DNA of 62,000 nucleotides, taken from the NCBI GenBank assembly GCA_030141605.1, contig JAQGDQ010000160.1, positions 1 to 62,000 of the forward strand, in the 5' to 3' direction. Positions 1 through 10,552 of this stretch are shown here, piece after piece; position 1 is the first letter of the stretch, and each line of letters begins with the position of its first letter. Source of the stretch: Tubiluchus corallicola. Taxonomy: Eukaryota > Priapulida > Priapulimorpha > Priapulimorphida > Tubiluchidae. The position numbers and the translations under genes were made by a program. Below the pieces are notes generated by a model, which was not told where the DNA came from, ran no database searches, and saw only the letters and a program-made list of their open reading frames with translations.

Positions 1-53
1 ACATCTTCGGGCTTCCGTTGGTGCAGTATAGTGGACCTCTAAAACTAATCTAT
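1..53 (+). CDS. SLC26 exon (partial, cut by window start)
   Basis: Reads two bases then 17 codons (IFGLPLVQYSGPLKLIY), followed by a gtatgt donor at 54. It matches the family's YSGPL segment and ends in phase 0, joining the exon at 416. Confidence 0.8.
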
Positions 54-2914
54 GTATGTAGGTGTCAGGACTTATTTACTATGGCATGTGGATAGTATTT
101 GTTGGGGTTATTACTATTATAGACTTTGCCTTTGCTTTGACCTTGAAAGTTGGAAACTAGTATGCATATCGTCAAATGAGGACAGGGCTTTGCCATTTCG
201 CGGTTCTTTTGTGTCATTCTTCAATGATTTCTCAATGCTATCATGAAACTAACGTTTTCGTAAATACAAATTCGAGTTTCAGAACGAAAAAATTATGTAC
301 TGCCATTAACTACTGAGTATTTTATAGCTATATAATCATTCTTCATTTAACAGAACATTATAAATGATATATTGCAGCAACATTTTCTAAACAAATATTT
401 CCTTGTTAATCGCAGGTATGGAGAGACTTTTTCAAGTCAATCCGACAGACGAACGTGATGACATTATGTCTTGGCTTATCAACTAGTATAATTATATACC
501 TGGTCAAGAGGTTTGTAAACGAGAAGTTTAAGAGAAAATTGCCAGTACCAATTCCAATTGAACTTATTGTTGTAAGTAATTCAAAAATTATCAATATATA
601 TCAATATATTACTAAACTATAGTAGCTGATGTGCCACTCTTCTGGTTATCAGCTTACCTTGTTGGGCTGTTACAGTAGGTACTATGTAAACTATAACATT
701 TGCAATAAACCCATTTAAAATCATGATGGCCACTTTCAGATTTTCATGTGGAGGTGTCCATGTCAGATATAAGAGCTCATTTTATGACTTGGATTGTCAG
801 TGGATTGTCAGTAATGTAAAATATTTGGCATTTTTGCTAATTTCAAGTACACTGAAACCAAATTTATTTACTTATTTGTTCATAATAATTAACCATGCAT
901 TCTACTTACACCTAAGTTTTAGATCAGTAAAAAAAGTTAAAGCAAACACAAATGCTTACGAAATAGCTAAGCCATTGTGATAAAAGCCATATGTCACTTT
1001 GCTCCACAATTTTTGCCATTTTTTACAGAAATGCATTATTACTTTTGGCATACTGTCACACAATTGATGTATTTTTTGTACAGTTCGGCATAGTGCAGAC
1101 CATTATCCAGCACCCAATAGCAAACCCTATCCAATGAATATAGATTAGGTTGAACCTGTTTCCAATGGTGCATGCTTGTTCAGGAGGAAGAAGCAAGCAG
1201 ATATTTTGCAAATAACTCTAGAATCTTGAATTTGTTGCTTTACATAATACTTTCAGTAAAGTTGTTGTTTTTTTCAGGTAATTATTTTGACACTGGTTAC
1301 GTACTTAGCTAACTTGGAGGACACATTTGATGTAGATGTTGTGGGAGAAGTACCTGCTGGGTGAGTGTATGTCAATTTAGTACTAGTTACTGCTGCTTGT
1401 TCCAATCATGAATAAAAAACTTGTTAACTGCATAGTTTAATTGACTTAATTAACTTATAGTACATTTTTAGGTTTCCGCAGCCTACTGTACCTGATGTGA
1501 GTTTATTACCACTAATGTTTGGTGATGTTGTGTCTATTGGAATTATAAGTTGGGTTTTAAACATAGGAATGGCAGACGCATTAGCAAAGAAAAATGATTA
1601 TGTGATAGATGCAGATCAGGTATTTATGCTAATGGCTCGTATTGAATTTTCCATTATGCAAAATAAAACATTTTCTTTGGCGTTGTTGTTATCGTTATGT
1701 AAAAGTTGGCATACAAAAGCTACAGGTTTAAGTGTCAGTCGACGATAAAAAATTTTCTCGGTTTTTCTGTTGACTAGCACTCTTTCCACTAGCAAGATAT
1801 TAGAAATTTATATTTACCATATTTTTCAGGATACAGACACAAACACTAATGTTATGAGTATATGCCGCACGATTTGTTTGGAATGTTTTGGCCAACTGTG
1901 CAGACCATTTTAAGCCAGTTTCAACCTAAAAACAACAAAACAGAACAAATTAATAATTATTAAATGTAAGGCAGCATAATAATTAAACAACAAAAATGTA
2001 AACAAACTAAGCAAACTGAGCAAAATATAAGGCGGTCAACACCCATAATGCCTAGAATTAAGATAACATCATCAGTCATGAAGAATAACATCAGTACATT
2101 TTTGTTGTTTGTTTATCAGATTCGTTATAGCCTATGTTTCATTATTTTTAGGTCAGAATTGGCTAAAGCCATACATTTCAAATAAATAATTTGTGCTATA
2201 ATCATAACACTATTGATGCTTTTGTTTGTAATTAGATTTAGATTTCTCCCTGAATATTGTCTTTCGTGGGATTTCCATTTATTTTACATGGCGCATCTAT
2301 AATTACGAAAAACGTGCTGCATCTGGGGGGGGTGTGTATTTTGTTTTTTCTCATATTCGTAACAAATCAATGAATTTAACAATCAATGTTTTGCCATTGT
2401 TTTATAATTGACTTAGCTTCCTACTTATGTAGCCATATTATCAGGCTTATTAGTGCCCGTATTTCTGATCCTGAGCTGGCAAGGCCTTACAGCAATCCTC
2501 ACACACCCTAGTTGCATGTCACTGTTAGCTCGTTTTATAAACCTTAACTTTTGCTACATCAAACTGCTTTTTAAAATATAGTTATTTACTAAACACTTGC
2601 AATTCTAGGAATTGATATCTCTGGGTTCGTCTCACGTATTTGGCTCATTTTTTCTGTGCTTTCCTGGCTCAAATGCCCTTGCTAGAAGCATGATACAGGA
2701 AACTGTAGGAGGAGTAACACAGGTAAGTTCCTAGCCTGAAATAATATTTGGCTGTGATTAAGATTAATGGGACAGACGATTAGCCATTAAAAAATTCCGG
2801 TATATAATTTGTGTTTTCTCACCGAAAAATTTTAATTCACCATAATAGTATTTTGAATTGGTAATTTTATTATTAATTTTTTTGTACAGTTTTAATTTTA
2901 ATATTATTAGTATC

Positions 2915-2947
<33 letters not shown>

Positions 2948-5900
2948 AGTCTAATCTACCAATATAGCTGAGTGCTTTAGTGCTTGCTTACAAAGTTAAG
3001 CAGCACAAGATCTAGCTAGTAAGTACATAGGTGACTGTCAGAAAAACTCACCTGTAAAAATATATTTGAGCATAATGTAGCTCAATATGTCTTGATGTGC
3101 ACTTCCAGTAAGATGAGATAGTGCTGCAACACATACATCAATGGACAGCCATCTTTGGTTATATGCATCTTGACTTTACTATTATTACTCACTTTTCAGT
3201 TTTCACTTTTAAGGCTTAACATGTGTGTACATGTAGAACTTATGGTAGGCTATTTGTATATTAGTGTTGAGTTTGCACTTAGACGAGGAAGACATAGTAT
3301 ATTCACACTATGTGAATATAGATCACCCCCTTTATTGACAAACCATGTTCAGTGCTGCTTAACCATTATAGTAAAACAGACATCATTACTACTCAGCTAG
3401 TATGTAAGGATGGTGAGTTTTGAAGTAACTGAGAGCACGCTGTTGCTCATTTTGTTTTATATGATTGTAAGTACTTATAACACTTTCATTTCATAGCTAT
3501 TTCTGTTTCTGTAAATTCATTGCACAAATTTTTCGTTTAATAATTAATCATTAAACAATTTCCTGTAGATTGCTGGATTGGTATCTTGTCTAGTGGTGCT
3601 ACTGGTTTTACTAGTGCTAAGTCCATATTTGTATACTCTACCCACTGTAAGTTGATATTGTTGTTTACATTCAGTAAATCATCCATTGTACAATAATTAC
3701 AACATCAAAACTCACTTCTGCCTCTTTACTTTTACAATTAAATAGCCTATGTAAAAATTATTGAAGTTCTGTATCTTCTTAAAAGTGCTAAGCTTGTTTC
3801 CAACTAAATTAAATTTGGAAAATTAAAATTAGACTTTTAGGATATGGATCTATATACGTCTAGTATGTATAAGTTTGCTTTTGTATATTACAGACTGTTT
3901 TGTCTGGAATAATTCTCATCTCGTTAAAAGGAATGTACCTTCAGTACTGGGATTTAATCACCTTGTGGAGGATATCAAGATTAGACTGGGTGGGTTATAA
4001 TATTATTTCCTTTATTTTTTGAATTTGACTTATTTTTCACTTAAGTTAGTTTCACTATAGTTAGGAAAATTATTTCCATTTTCAATGATATTTTGTTTGT
4101 CGAAAATTTTTGATTCTCTGCCAGCTTAACTAAGTAACTCTAAAATTGTTGAAAAATAGCTTTACTTTGGTGGGCTTGGTTCTAAAGGCTGGGCTTAACC
4201 AAATACTTTAAAAACAAGTATCACCTACCCCTTTGTCAAATGTACAGAATTGTCAGAATAAACATAAGATAACAAGGTGTCAACCTAATATGCTGTCACT
4301 GATGGCTATTCTTCTTAACAGATAGTGCTGTTGCTCGAACTTTCCCTTATTGATCAACCTTCACTGACAATGGGCAACAGTTTATTGTTGCCAGTGTCTT
4401 TGTAACTCACCTTATTAACACACCATATAAAATCATAAAAGCATGATCATGTGTATTTTGTATTTTTTGTATTTAAGGACATCTGACAGGAAAAATATAT
4501 GCAATAAAACATGTACACGCTTTGTCACATGTTGTTGTTTCAGCTAGTGTGGTTTGTGACGTGGTTAGCAATTGTATTAACTGATGTGGATCTGGGTCTC
4601 CTCATTGGCTGTGCTTTTGGAATTCTCACTATTGTTATCAGGACACAAATGTATGTATTTCATTCTTTAATACAGCTCTAAATGTTGGACTAATCTGTAA
4701 AGTTCTTATTTAGAAAAAATGTTATAATATGACACTTTTTGTCAGGCATGTTTTATCTTTATCTGACAATGGCAGTTAGACACCAAGTAAAACAGAAGGA
4801 AATTTAAGTTTTTTTGAGATTTGTAAGCTATTGTCTAAAATTGGACAATTTTGTTTCATGCAGAGTGTCTACCAGACAAGCGAGAATTGGGTATAAAATA
4901 TACCTTCTTATCAGTCCTGGCTATAAATAATATAAAATAAAATCAGTTTTAATCACTTAACAAGTAGTATTTTTTACACACACTTGTTGCTTTATAGTAA
5001 CATTAATTTAATTCCAGGGCTTCTTCTGTCAATATATCAGAAGTAGACAACACCAACTACTACCTAGACAATGCTCGTTATTCAAAGGTAGGTTTACTTA
5101 CAAATTAATTTAAATACAACAGTGCAGTATATAGTACATATAAATTCAGATTAGCTTATCAACTGATGCAGCTCTTCTGAAAGATGTTTATTACTATCTT
5201 TCACTTTGCATCATGTACAGTGGCTGGTCTTAAATAATTGATATTTGACTCAGTTCCAGTATTTATATTGTTTAAAATTGAAACCGATGAACATTATTCT
5301 ACATGGAGTCATACTTTTCTTAACTATCTTAAGTAACTACTGATAGTTTGAATAATTTGTCTACAATTAAACTTTAAAAGCAGGTGTAACTTTTGAGGGT
5401 ATGCACCTACATATGTAAAGAAATTTTGCAACCGGTACATTTTATAACAACTGTGACTGTCTTCATACAGAAATTATTTTTAGCAGCATGCACATGCCAA
5501 GCAGCACCTGTAATTTGAAAACTGTTTATCTTGTGCTACCTATATACATTAAAATAGGCAATCTGTACCAACATTCATCTTAGTCTAATTTTTATTTTTA
5601 AAAATTATTGTTTTTGCAGACTAATGATATTCCTGAAATAAAAATAGTAAGGTTTGAAGGTCCAATTTACTACATGAACAGTCGTCGGTTCAAGATGCAA
5701 GTTTATGAGAAAACAGGCCTTGTGCCTAAAGAAATCAAACAAGGTCTGAAGGCAAAATCTAAACTTGATAAAAATGCACAGGTGATTTTTCTATTTACTG
5801 AAGGATTAGTAATCATACTTCCAGAGATTCTTTATTTATTAAATCTTGGATCAGTATCAGACTTTTGTAGTCTTAATTTAACACGAACTTTATAGCTAGC

Positions 5901-7402
5901 TTACTGTTTATGCACCTGTACTGCTGATTGCCCATGCTTATTGCAAGAAAGAATCAGTTTTTTGCATGTAATAGGATCACGCAGATTACACCATGTCTTT
6001 TTGTGAGAAAAACCCAAGAAGCAATATTGAGTTTTTAAAATTAAAACATACAAAACTACTTAGTTTCTAAAAGTTTTGAAATAGAGCAACTAGTTGATAA
6101 CTAACTACATTGGCTGCACTGTAATATGGCAAAATTAACTACTATTGCTTGTTTCAGATGGAAAGTGAGCGTTCAGTAATTCTTCCTAATAATGCTGTAA
6201 CTACCCTTATCATAGACTGTAGTGCCATACCAGATATTGACGTCGATGGAGCTAAAACGTTTGTAATTCTGGCAAAGGAGTATCAGTCTGTTGACATTGA
6301 AGTGGTTTTGGCTGCAGTTGCCCGTAAGTTTTTGGTTTAGTGTTTATTATTGCAACATCACCAAGAAACAAAAAAATATATATATACATATATATCTACA
6401 TATATGGCAAAATGTAACTAACTATTACGTAATAATTGCCAGAAAATTTGCAAATATAAAAGTATTATTATAATTAACAATTATTAATGTGTTATGGTAT
6501 AAAATAAATTGTTGCTGCATTAATGTTGAAAAGCTTAGCGTATGACACTGTAATGCACTTAAATATACTTAAACTGTTAACTTGTGCAGCTTAACATATG
6601 TGGTAATAGGTAGAGTAAAAATATTAAATGAAACTTGGTGAAGACTGCAAAAGTTATTAGTTGGTAGGGTTAAAATAACGAAATGATGCATACAAAAATG
6701 AATGTGAGATTATTGTTTACATCATTGTAAGCCAAACTATCTCATTGTGAGGGCGTTTCATTACTGTATGTGCCCAAATTTTAAAACATGAAAAATTAAA
6801 AAGTGGTACAGTCCAAAATTGAACATTTTAATTTGATAATAGATACTTTGTTCAATTGATATAAAAGGTCTGGCAACAAGCAGCATTAATTCTAAAATGA
6901 TGCATTAGTTCTACTTGGACACTTATTAAATCTTTGGTTAATAAAATAACGAAATAAACAAATATGACATATATTATGTGTTTGTGCATGAACATGCTTG
7001 TAGTATATTTAATTGTCATCAGTGGTCTATTGGATGCAATTTAGTTTGAGATAATACAGTTTGACAGATGCAACTTAGATTTCAAACAATATGTTCTATT
7101 TAAATAAACAAATATTTTTTTGCTCAATCACCTACAGGAATAATGTAAAATTTATTATTTTTTCAGGTAAAGTTCGTTTGCAACTTATTAAAGCTGACTT
7201 GTTTGACAAATTACCACAACTTTGCTTATACTTGAATGTGTCAGACGCGGTTGCATCAAGAACTGTAAAGGAAAACACTGAAGAACTCAAAGAAGCACAC
7301 ACTGAAGACTCGAACCTAAATCACAGAAAAGGCAATTCTCACCATGCTGCAGTCAGTTTTGATTATGGAGATGTGGATTACAGTGAGGTGTCTAAGTTGT
7401 AG
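1..7402 (+). CDS. SLC26-family anion transporter, 3' part of gene (12 exons, 5' end outside window)
   Basis: Exons at 1-53, 416-571, 1278-1360, 1472-1619, 2609-2722, 3569-3646, 3894-3989, 4544-4650, 5018-5087, 5620-5781, 6158-6323 and 7167-7402 join with consistent phase into about 489 residues ending in TAG. All junctions are GT-AG. SLC26 hallmarks are visible in order: YSGPL, LPVPIPIE, DVVGEVPAG, GDVVSIGIISW, ALARSMIQETVGGVTQ, ISLKGMYLQ, then a C-terminal STAS domain (EGPIYYMNSRR, LIIDCSAIPDIDVDGAKT, NVSDAV). The family are plasma-membrane or organelle exchangers of chloride, bicarbonate, sulfate or related anions, or motor proteins (prestin). The missing N-terminal 250 or so residues lie upstream of the window. 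The STAS intervening loop is short. The protein ends in VSKL, which fits a class I PDZ ligand. The paralogue (A3/A4/A5/A6-like) and the substrate cannot be fixed from this part. Confidence 0.93.
416..571 (+). CDS. SLC26 exon, LPVPIPIE signature
   Basis: Acceptor cgcag at 411-415, donor gtaagt at 572. 52 codons, phase 0 at both ends. Encodes VWRDFFKS, a hydrophobic helix, and KFKRKLPVPIPIELIV, the equivalent of the conserved KLPxPIPxE segment. Confidence 0.92.
1278..1360 (+). CDS. SLC26 exon, DVVGEVPAG segment
   Basis: Polypyrimidine tract and cag acceptor at 1275-1277, gtgagt donor at 1361. 83 nt, ends with two bases of a Gly codon. Encodes a membrane helix and the conserved DVVGxxPxG loop. 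Confidence 0.92.
1472..1619 (+). CDS. SLC26 exon, GDVVSIGIISW helix
   Basis: Acceptor ag at 1470-1471, donor gtattt at 1620. Encodes FPQPTVPDVSLLP, then GDVVSIGIISWVLNIGMADA and the start of the conserved DG/ANQELI segment. An internal gtgagt at 1497 would be an earlier donor, but conservation continues past it. Confidence 0.92.
2609..2722 (+). CDS. SLC26 exon, anion-site helix region
   Basis: Acceptor tctag at 2604-2608, gtaagt donor at 2723, 38 codons, phase 0. Encodes ELISLGSSHVFGSFF and ALARSMIQETVGGVTQ. This aligns with prestin residues near 398-399: the Arg is kept and the Ser is Ala. Confidence 0.93.
2916..2946. repeat. (ATT)n microsatellite in SLC26 intron
   Basis: About ten consecutive tta units in the intron between the exons ending at 2722 and starting at 3569. 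Confidence 0.9.
2992..3041 (+). repeat. 5S-rRNA-like SINE fragment
   Basis: Reads aagttaagcagcac, then ctagtaagtacataggtgac, resembling the internal promoter region of 5S rRNA (AAGCTAAGCAGCG ... TTAGTACTTGGATGGGTGACC). It lies in an SLC26 intron. Too degraded to be a functional 5S gene; a 5S-derived SINE relic is the likely source. A similar stretch lies at 17622-17672. Confidence 0.5.
3569..3646 (+). CDS. SLC26 exon, membrane helix
   Basis: Acceptor tgtag at 3564-3568, gtaagt donor at 3647, 26 codons. Encodes IAGLVSCLVVLLVLLVLSPY followed by LYTLPT, a hydrophobic helix in family position. Confidence 0.9.
3894..3989 (+). CDS. SLC26 exon, ISLKGMYLQ segment
   Basis: Acceptor acag at 3890-3893, gtgggt donor at 3990, 32 codons. 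Encodes TVLSGIILISLKGMYLQYWD then LITLWRISRLDW, the equivalent of VLSAIVIVNLKGM in prestin. Confidence 0.92.
4544..4650 (+). CDS. SLC26 exon, last membrane helices
   Basis: Acceptor tttcag, donor gtatgt at 4651, 107 nt. Encodes LVWFVTWLAIVLTDVDLGLL and a second hydrophobic stretch ending IRTQ, matching the family's DLGLLIG...RTQ segment before the STAS domain. Confidence 0.92.
5018..5087 (+). CDS. SLC26 exon, linker to STAS domain
   Basis: Acceptor ttccag, donor gtaggt at 5088, 70 nt. Completes a Met codon and encodes ASSVNISEVDNTNYYLDNAR then YSK, the linker between membrane domain and STAS. Confidence 0.85.
5620..5781 (+). CDS. SLC26 exon, start of STAS domain
   Basis: Acceptor tttgcag, donor gtgatt at 5782, 54 codons, phase 0. 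Encodes IPEIKIVRFEGPIYYMNSRR and the first STAS helix; ends in a basic segment leading to the variable loop. Confidence 0.92.
6158..6323 (+). CDS. SLC26 exon, STAS core
   Basis: Acceptor tttcag, donor gtaagt at 6324. Encodes TTLIIDCSAIPDIDVDGAKT and EYQSVDIEVVLAAVA, the STAS beta-strand/helix core (LDCSxxxxxDVxGxxT in relatives). Confidence 0.92.
7167..7402 (+). CDS. SLC26 last exon, end of STAS and C-terminal tail
   Basis: Acceptor tttcag at 7161-7166; completes an Arg codon and runs to TAG at 7400-7402. Encodes LIKADLFDKLPQLCLYLNVS plus DAV (end of STAS), then a charged tail of about 50 residues ending EVSKL. Confidence 0.92.
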
Positions 7403-7493
7403 AGAAACTCAATTTTATTGTCATTTTTAAATGTGACGACTATGAATGGAACTAAGCTGATATGTCATTGAAGCAATAGTACAAAATTTTTAA

Positions 7494-7600
7494 TGATGCT
7501 GATGATGATGTGTGGTGATGGTGATGGAGATGATACTGATAGTGATTTTGATGATGACGGTGATATGTTAATGATGGTGTATGATAATAGTGATGATGTT
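7494..7600 (+). repeat. Imperfect GAT/GGT trinucleotide repeat in SLC26 3' flank
   Basis: Irregular run of gatgat, ggtgat and gataat units starting 90 bases after the stop codon, probably inside the 3' UTR. Confidence 0.8.
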
Positions 7601-7856
7601 TTCATTACTTAACAAGGCCAGTAAAAAATACTGCATATCTACTCCAGATTAAATGCTAAAGACGTTTTCATTTGTGGCTAAAAAGTTATGTCTGAGCACT
7701 GTTTTCAGTTTTCAGCTGTTTTTGAAGTAAATTAAATTGCGTCGAATTTTGTTTGATATTTTTGGATGTTGCATGAAAATGTCAAGTATGAATGCTTACT
7801 AAAACAATTGTATGGGGCACCCATTGGAAACCCACAGCGTTTTACAAGTGTACTCA

Positions 7857-8129
7857 GGTCCAGCTCTACCACTAGGCAGTTGCCTAGGGTGTCAAATTCT
7901 TTAATTTTTAAGTTTGTCATAAATAATGATGTAGTAAATGTAGTAAAATGCATAATTTTGCACAACACTAACTAAATGAAAAAAATTTTCAGTGGCGTTT
8001 TCATGCCAATATGTATGATTCGTCCACGGTAACATGGAGTTGTCTTCCTGCAACAAACATTTTCCACTTTCGCTTTACCTGGCTTCCTAAGATTTATGCC
8101 ATTTCAGGCAGATACTACTGACATTTTGC
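7857..8129 (+). mobile_element. MITE-like element, copy A (truncated)
   Basis: Begins caggtccagctctaccac and holds ggcagttgcctagggtgtca. It shows drifted similarity over most of its length to the adjacent copy at 8130, for example in the ttttgctttatcagg-like and aactaaatgaaa stretches. No right end of its own is seen; it stops where copy B starts. Confidence 0.55.
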
Positions 8130-8887
8130 CAGGGCCGGTTCTACCTTTAAGGCAAACTAGGCAGTTGCCTAGGGCGCCAAATTTTTGGAGATGCCAAATT
8201 ATAGAAGTAAGTCTTTAATTTTGAAGTTAGCCTAAGTACACATTCTTTAAGTGCACTAGAGTAACTAAATGAAACGAACTAATTGTGTTATTGTAGTGTC
8301 AAAATATATAGGTCATGGACATTAGCAATACTCTTCCCACACCAAAACACTCTGCTTTTTGCTTTATCAGGTTTTCTGAGATTATGTCAGTTCACGCACA
8401 GAGCAGCAACGTTATGTTAGCCCTTATAGTAATGACTCTTCCGTTAATAAATAAATTCTTATAATAGCATTTATCTACTTATGACAGATAAATCTAAATG
8501 AGTCGATTATATTTGGGAGCGAATATATGAAACAAAGAATAAAAAAGGCAACAATGACAATGAACAAAAAGGGGTTAGGGTTTCAAAATTTTCTGATGAA
8601 AAACGGAGGGAAAATCTAGCAAAGAGTAGCAGAAATTGCTGAAACTTGTTTGCCCCCCGAAGACCCAGGATGTATAATGGCGTCATAAATTCAATTTCAA
8701 ATTCAAACAACACAAGTTGTACATAGATTGTACACTATAATACATCTATAATACCATTATACTTTATAATCTTATACAAAGAAAATCAATTTTACGGGTT
8801 CGTGGAGACCGGGAGGGAAGCGATTGACTATTGAGAAGGGGGTGCAAAAATACTTTTGCCTAGGGCGTCAAACTACCTAGAGCCGGC
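8130..8887 (+). mobile_element. MITE-like element, copy B
   Basis: Begins cagggccggttctacc with ggcagttgcctagggcgcca just inside, and ends tagagccggc, the inverse of the start, preceded by tttgcctagggcgtca. The CAGGGCCGG-type end suggests a non-autonomous hAT-like element, but no clean 8-bp target duplication is visible. No coding capacity seen. Confidence 0.5.
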
Positions 8888-10381
8888 TTTTAGTGTGCTG
8901 CATCTATTAATTGAAATTTCTCCTTAAACAAAACTTTAGCGAATTTAGTAATCATAAGAATGATGTGTGAGCTTTCTTGCTACATATTTATTTTTTGAGC
9001 TGTACAATACTTAAGTAGTCAGTAGCGATAAACCATATCTTAAAATCAAGTTTCCCTTTATGGATTTTTTGTTGCAAACTTCGACACCAGATGGTGCCAG
9101 CGTTCAGTTTTAAAACTTAACCCAGAGCTTAAACTTATTCGTGTACGAGTTACGTCTTGATTACATCATAAACACTAATTAATGAATTTAGCGTATTATA
9201 TTAGTACATTTTTTGTAAATATATATAATTTCTTGTGCTGATTTTTTTAGTTGTACCTTTATAGTATTCTACACACTTCATTGACATTTTACTAAAACAG
9301 TATACGCAATTATGTATTTTTAAGCTTTTTTAAATCATGTTATTTTCAAAATACTCTGTTTATTTCAATATAATATTGCAGATTTTCAATACGATTTTTG
9401 ACTGCTTTTATGTTTATTGATAACATACTGCAAAGTTTATTTACACACAACATGTATTCCATCCGCCATTGTTTCGTTTCACAAAAGCTAATATTTATAA
9501 AAAACATCCTCCTGTGCAATTTGGGAAGAACTTCTTTAGATTAGAAGCAATGTTGATGGATGACCAACAAAACCAAGATGCATGATATTTCTGTATCTTA
9601 CAGGCTTACAGCAGGTTTCAGTTAGCGAAATCTAGCCAAGCTTTTTAAGTTGAAAGTGTGGGGCTGGGGTGAGATCTCAAAACATATTATTAAAAATATT
9701 TTGTGTACTGTACCAACTTCTAAAAAATATTTCTGTTTGAGAAGTTTTTGTTGAGGCTTCTGCCCTGTACGCAGGCATATAAATACAGTGACTTCAGCTG
9801 ATGAGTGAAATACATGAACTAGACAGCTTATAAAAATCTTGTTTTTCGTCAGTGGATGGCACGGTGCCATTGGCACCAGTACTACATACTTAGCTATAGA
9901 AAACATGACAAAACAAGTCTAACAGAACTTAAAGATACACTAGCTTCCGTTAATTTAATAATAAATTTACTAGATGGTGACGCCAACATGTAAATAATGT
10001 TAGTAACAATATACAGTATTATGCAGCTATGGCAGCAACTATTGGAAGAAATATCATAAGCTGATGGCTCAGAAACTACTGATTCCTTGAGCTTTGGAAA
10101 ATTGGAAATTGTATAAAAATAGCTAAGTAGACCTATCACTGCAAACTGTAAAGGGTCGCAATAACCTAGAGTCAGTAACTTGAGAGTTGACGCACACAGT
10201 ATACACAATCGAGTGACGTATGTAACTATAAAATTTCTCTAGATGAGATAAGTTGGAGGTTGTCTGAACTGAGCTCCGTCTAGTAGCCTAGTAACAGAGT
10301 TCAAGCGTTCTCGTTTAGTACGTTCAGTCTCACGTAGTTCTCAGGTAGGAGACAGACTTGATCACATAGCGCGTGACGAGA

Positions 10382-10552
10382 ATGGAGAACAACGTGGAAG
10401 CGCTGATAAACGGCACGTGTCCGGATCAGAAAAACGGTTATGACGACGGCGACCATCATGAGAGTACCACAATGGAACAAATGATCAGCGGACAAAACAC
10501 GCTTGATGTTACGTTAAAGCTCTACAGTCAGTGGGGTCTCCAGTACAACAAG
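10382..10552 (+). CDS. METTL27: METTL27-like alternative first exon A
   Basis: ATG at 10382, 57 codons, then gtgtgt donor at 10553. Starts with an acidic, Asn-rich leader and ends KLYSQWGLQYNK, which lines up with the family's FYDRWAPDYD segment with the same spacing between Trp and Tyr. Phase 0, so it can splice directly to 16099. GC content is above the surroundings. Confidence 0.7.

Larger units (their letters stand above)
7403..10381. other. Intergenic region between SLC26 and METTL27-like genes
   Basis: Holds the SLC26 3' UTR, including a GAT-rich stretch and a possible attaaa poly(A) signal at 7731-7736, two abutting copies of a mobile element (7857-8887), and AT-rich sequence. The 130 bases before 10382 are presumably the 5' UTR or promoter of the first METTL27-like exon. 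No other gene recognised. Confidence 0.6.

Noticed and set aside
1497-1748. Continuation of the SLC26 exon past 1619
   Set aside because: Family similarity stops at VIDADQ, where a donor is present; the following codons are intronic.
7397-7402. Peroxisomal targeting (SKL) of the SLC26 protein
   Set aside because: PTS1 works mainly on soluble matrix proteins; a PDZ ligand is more likely for this family.
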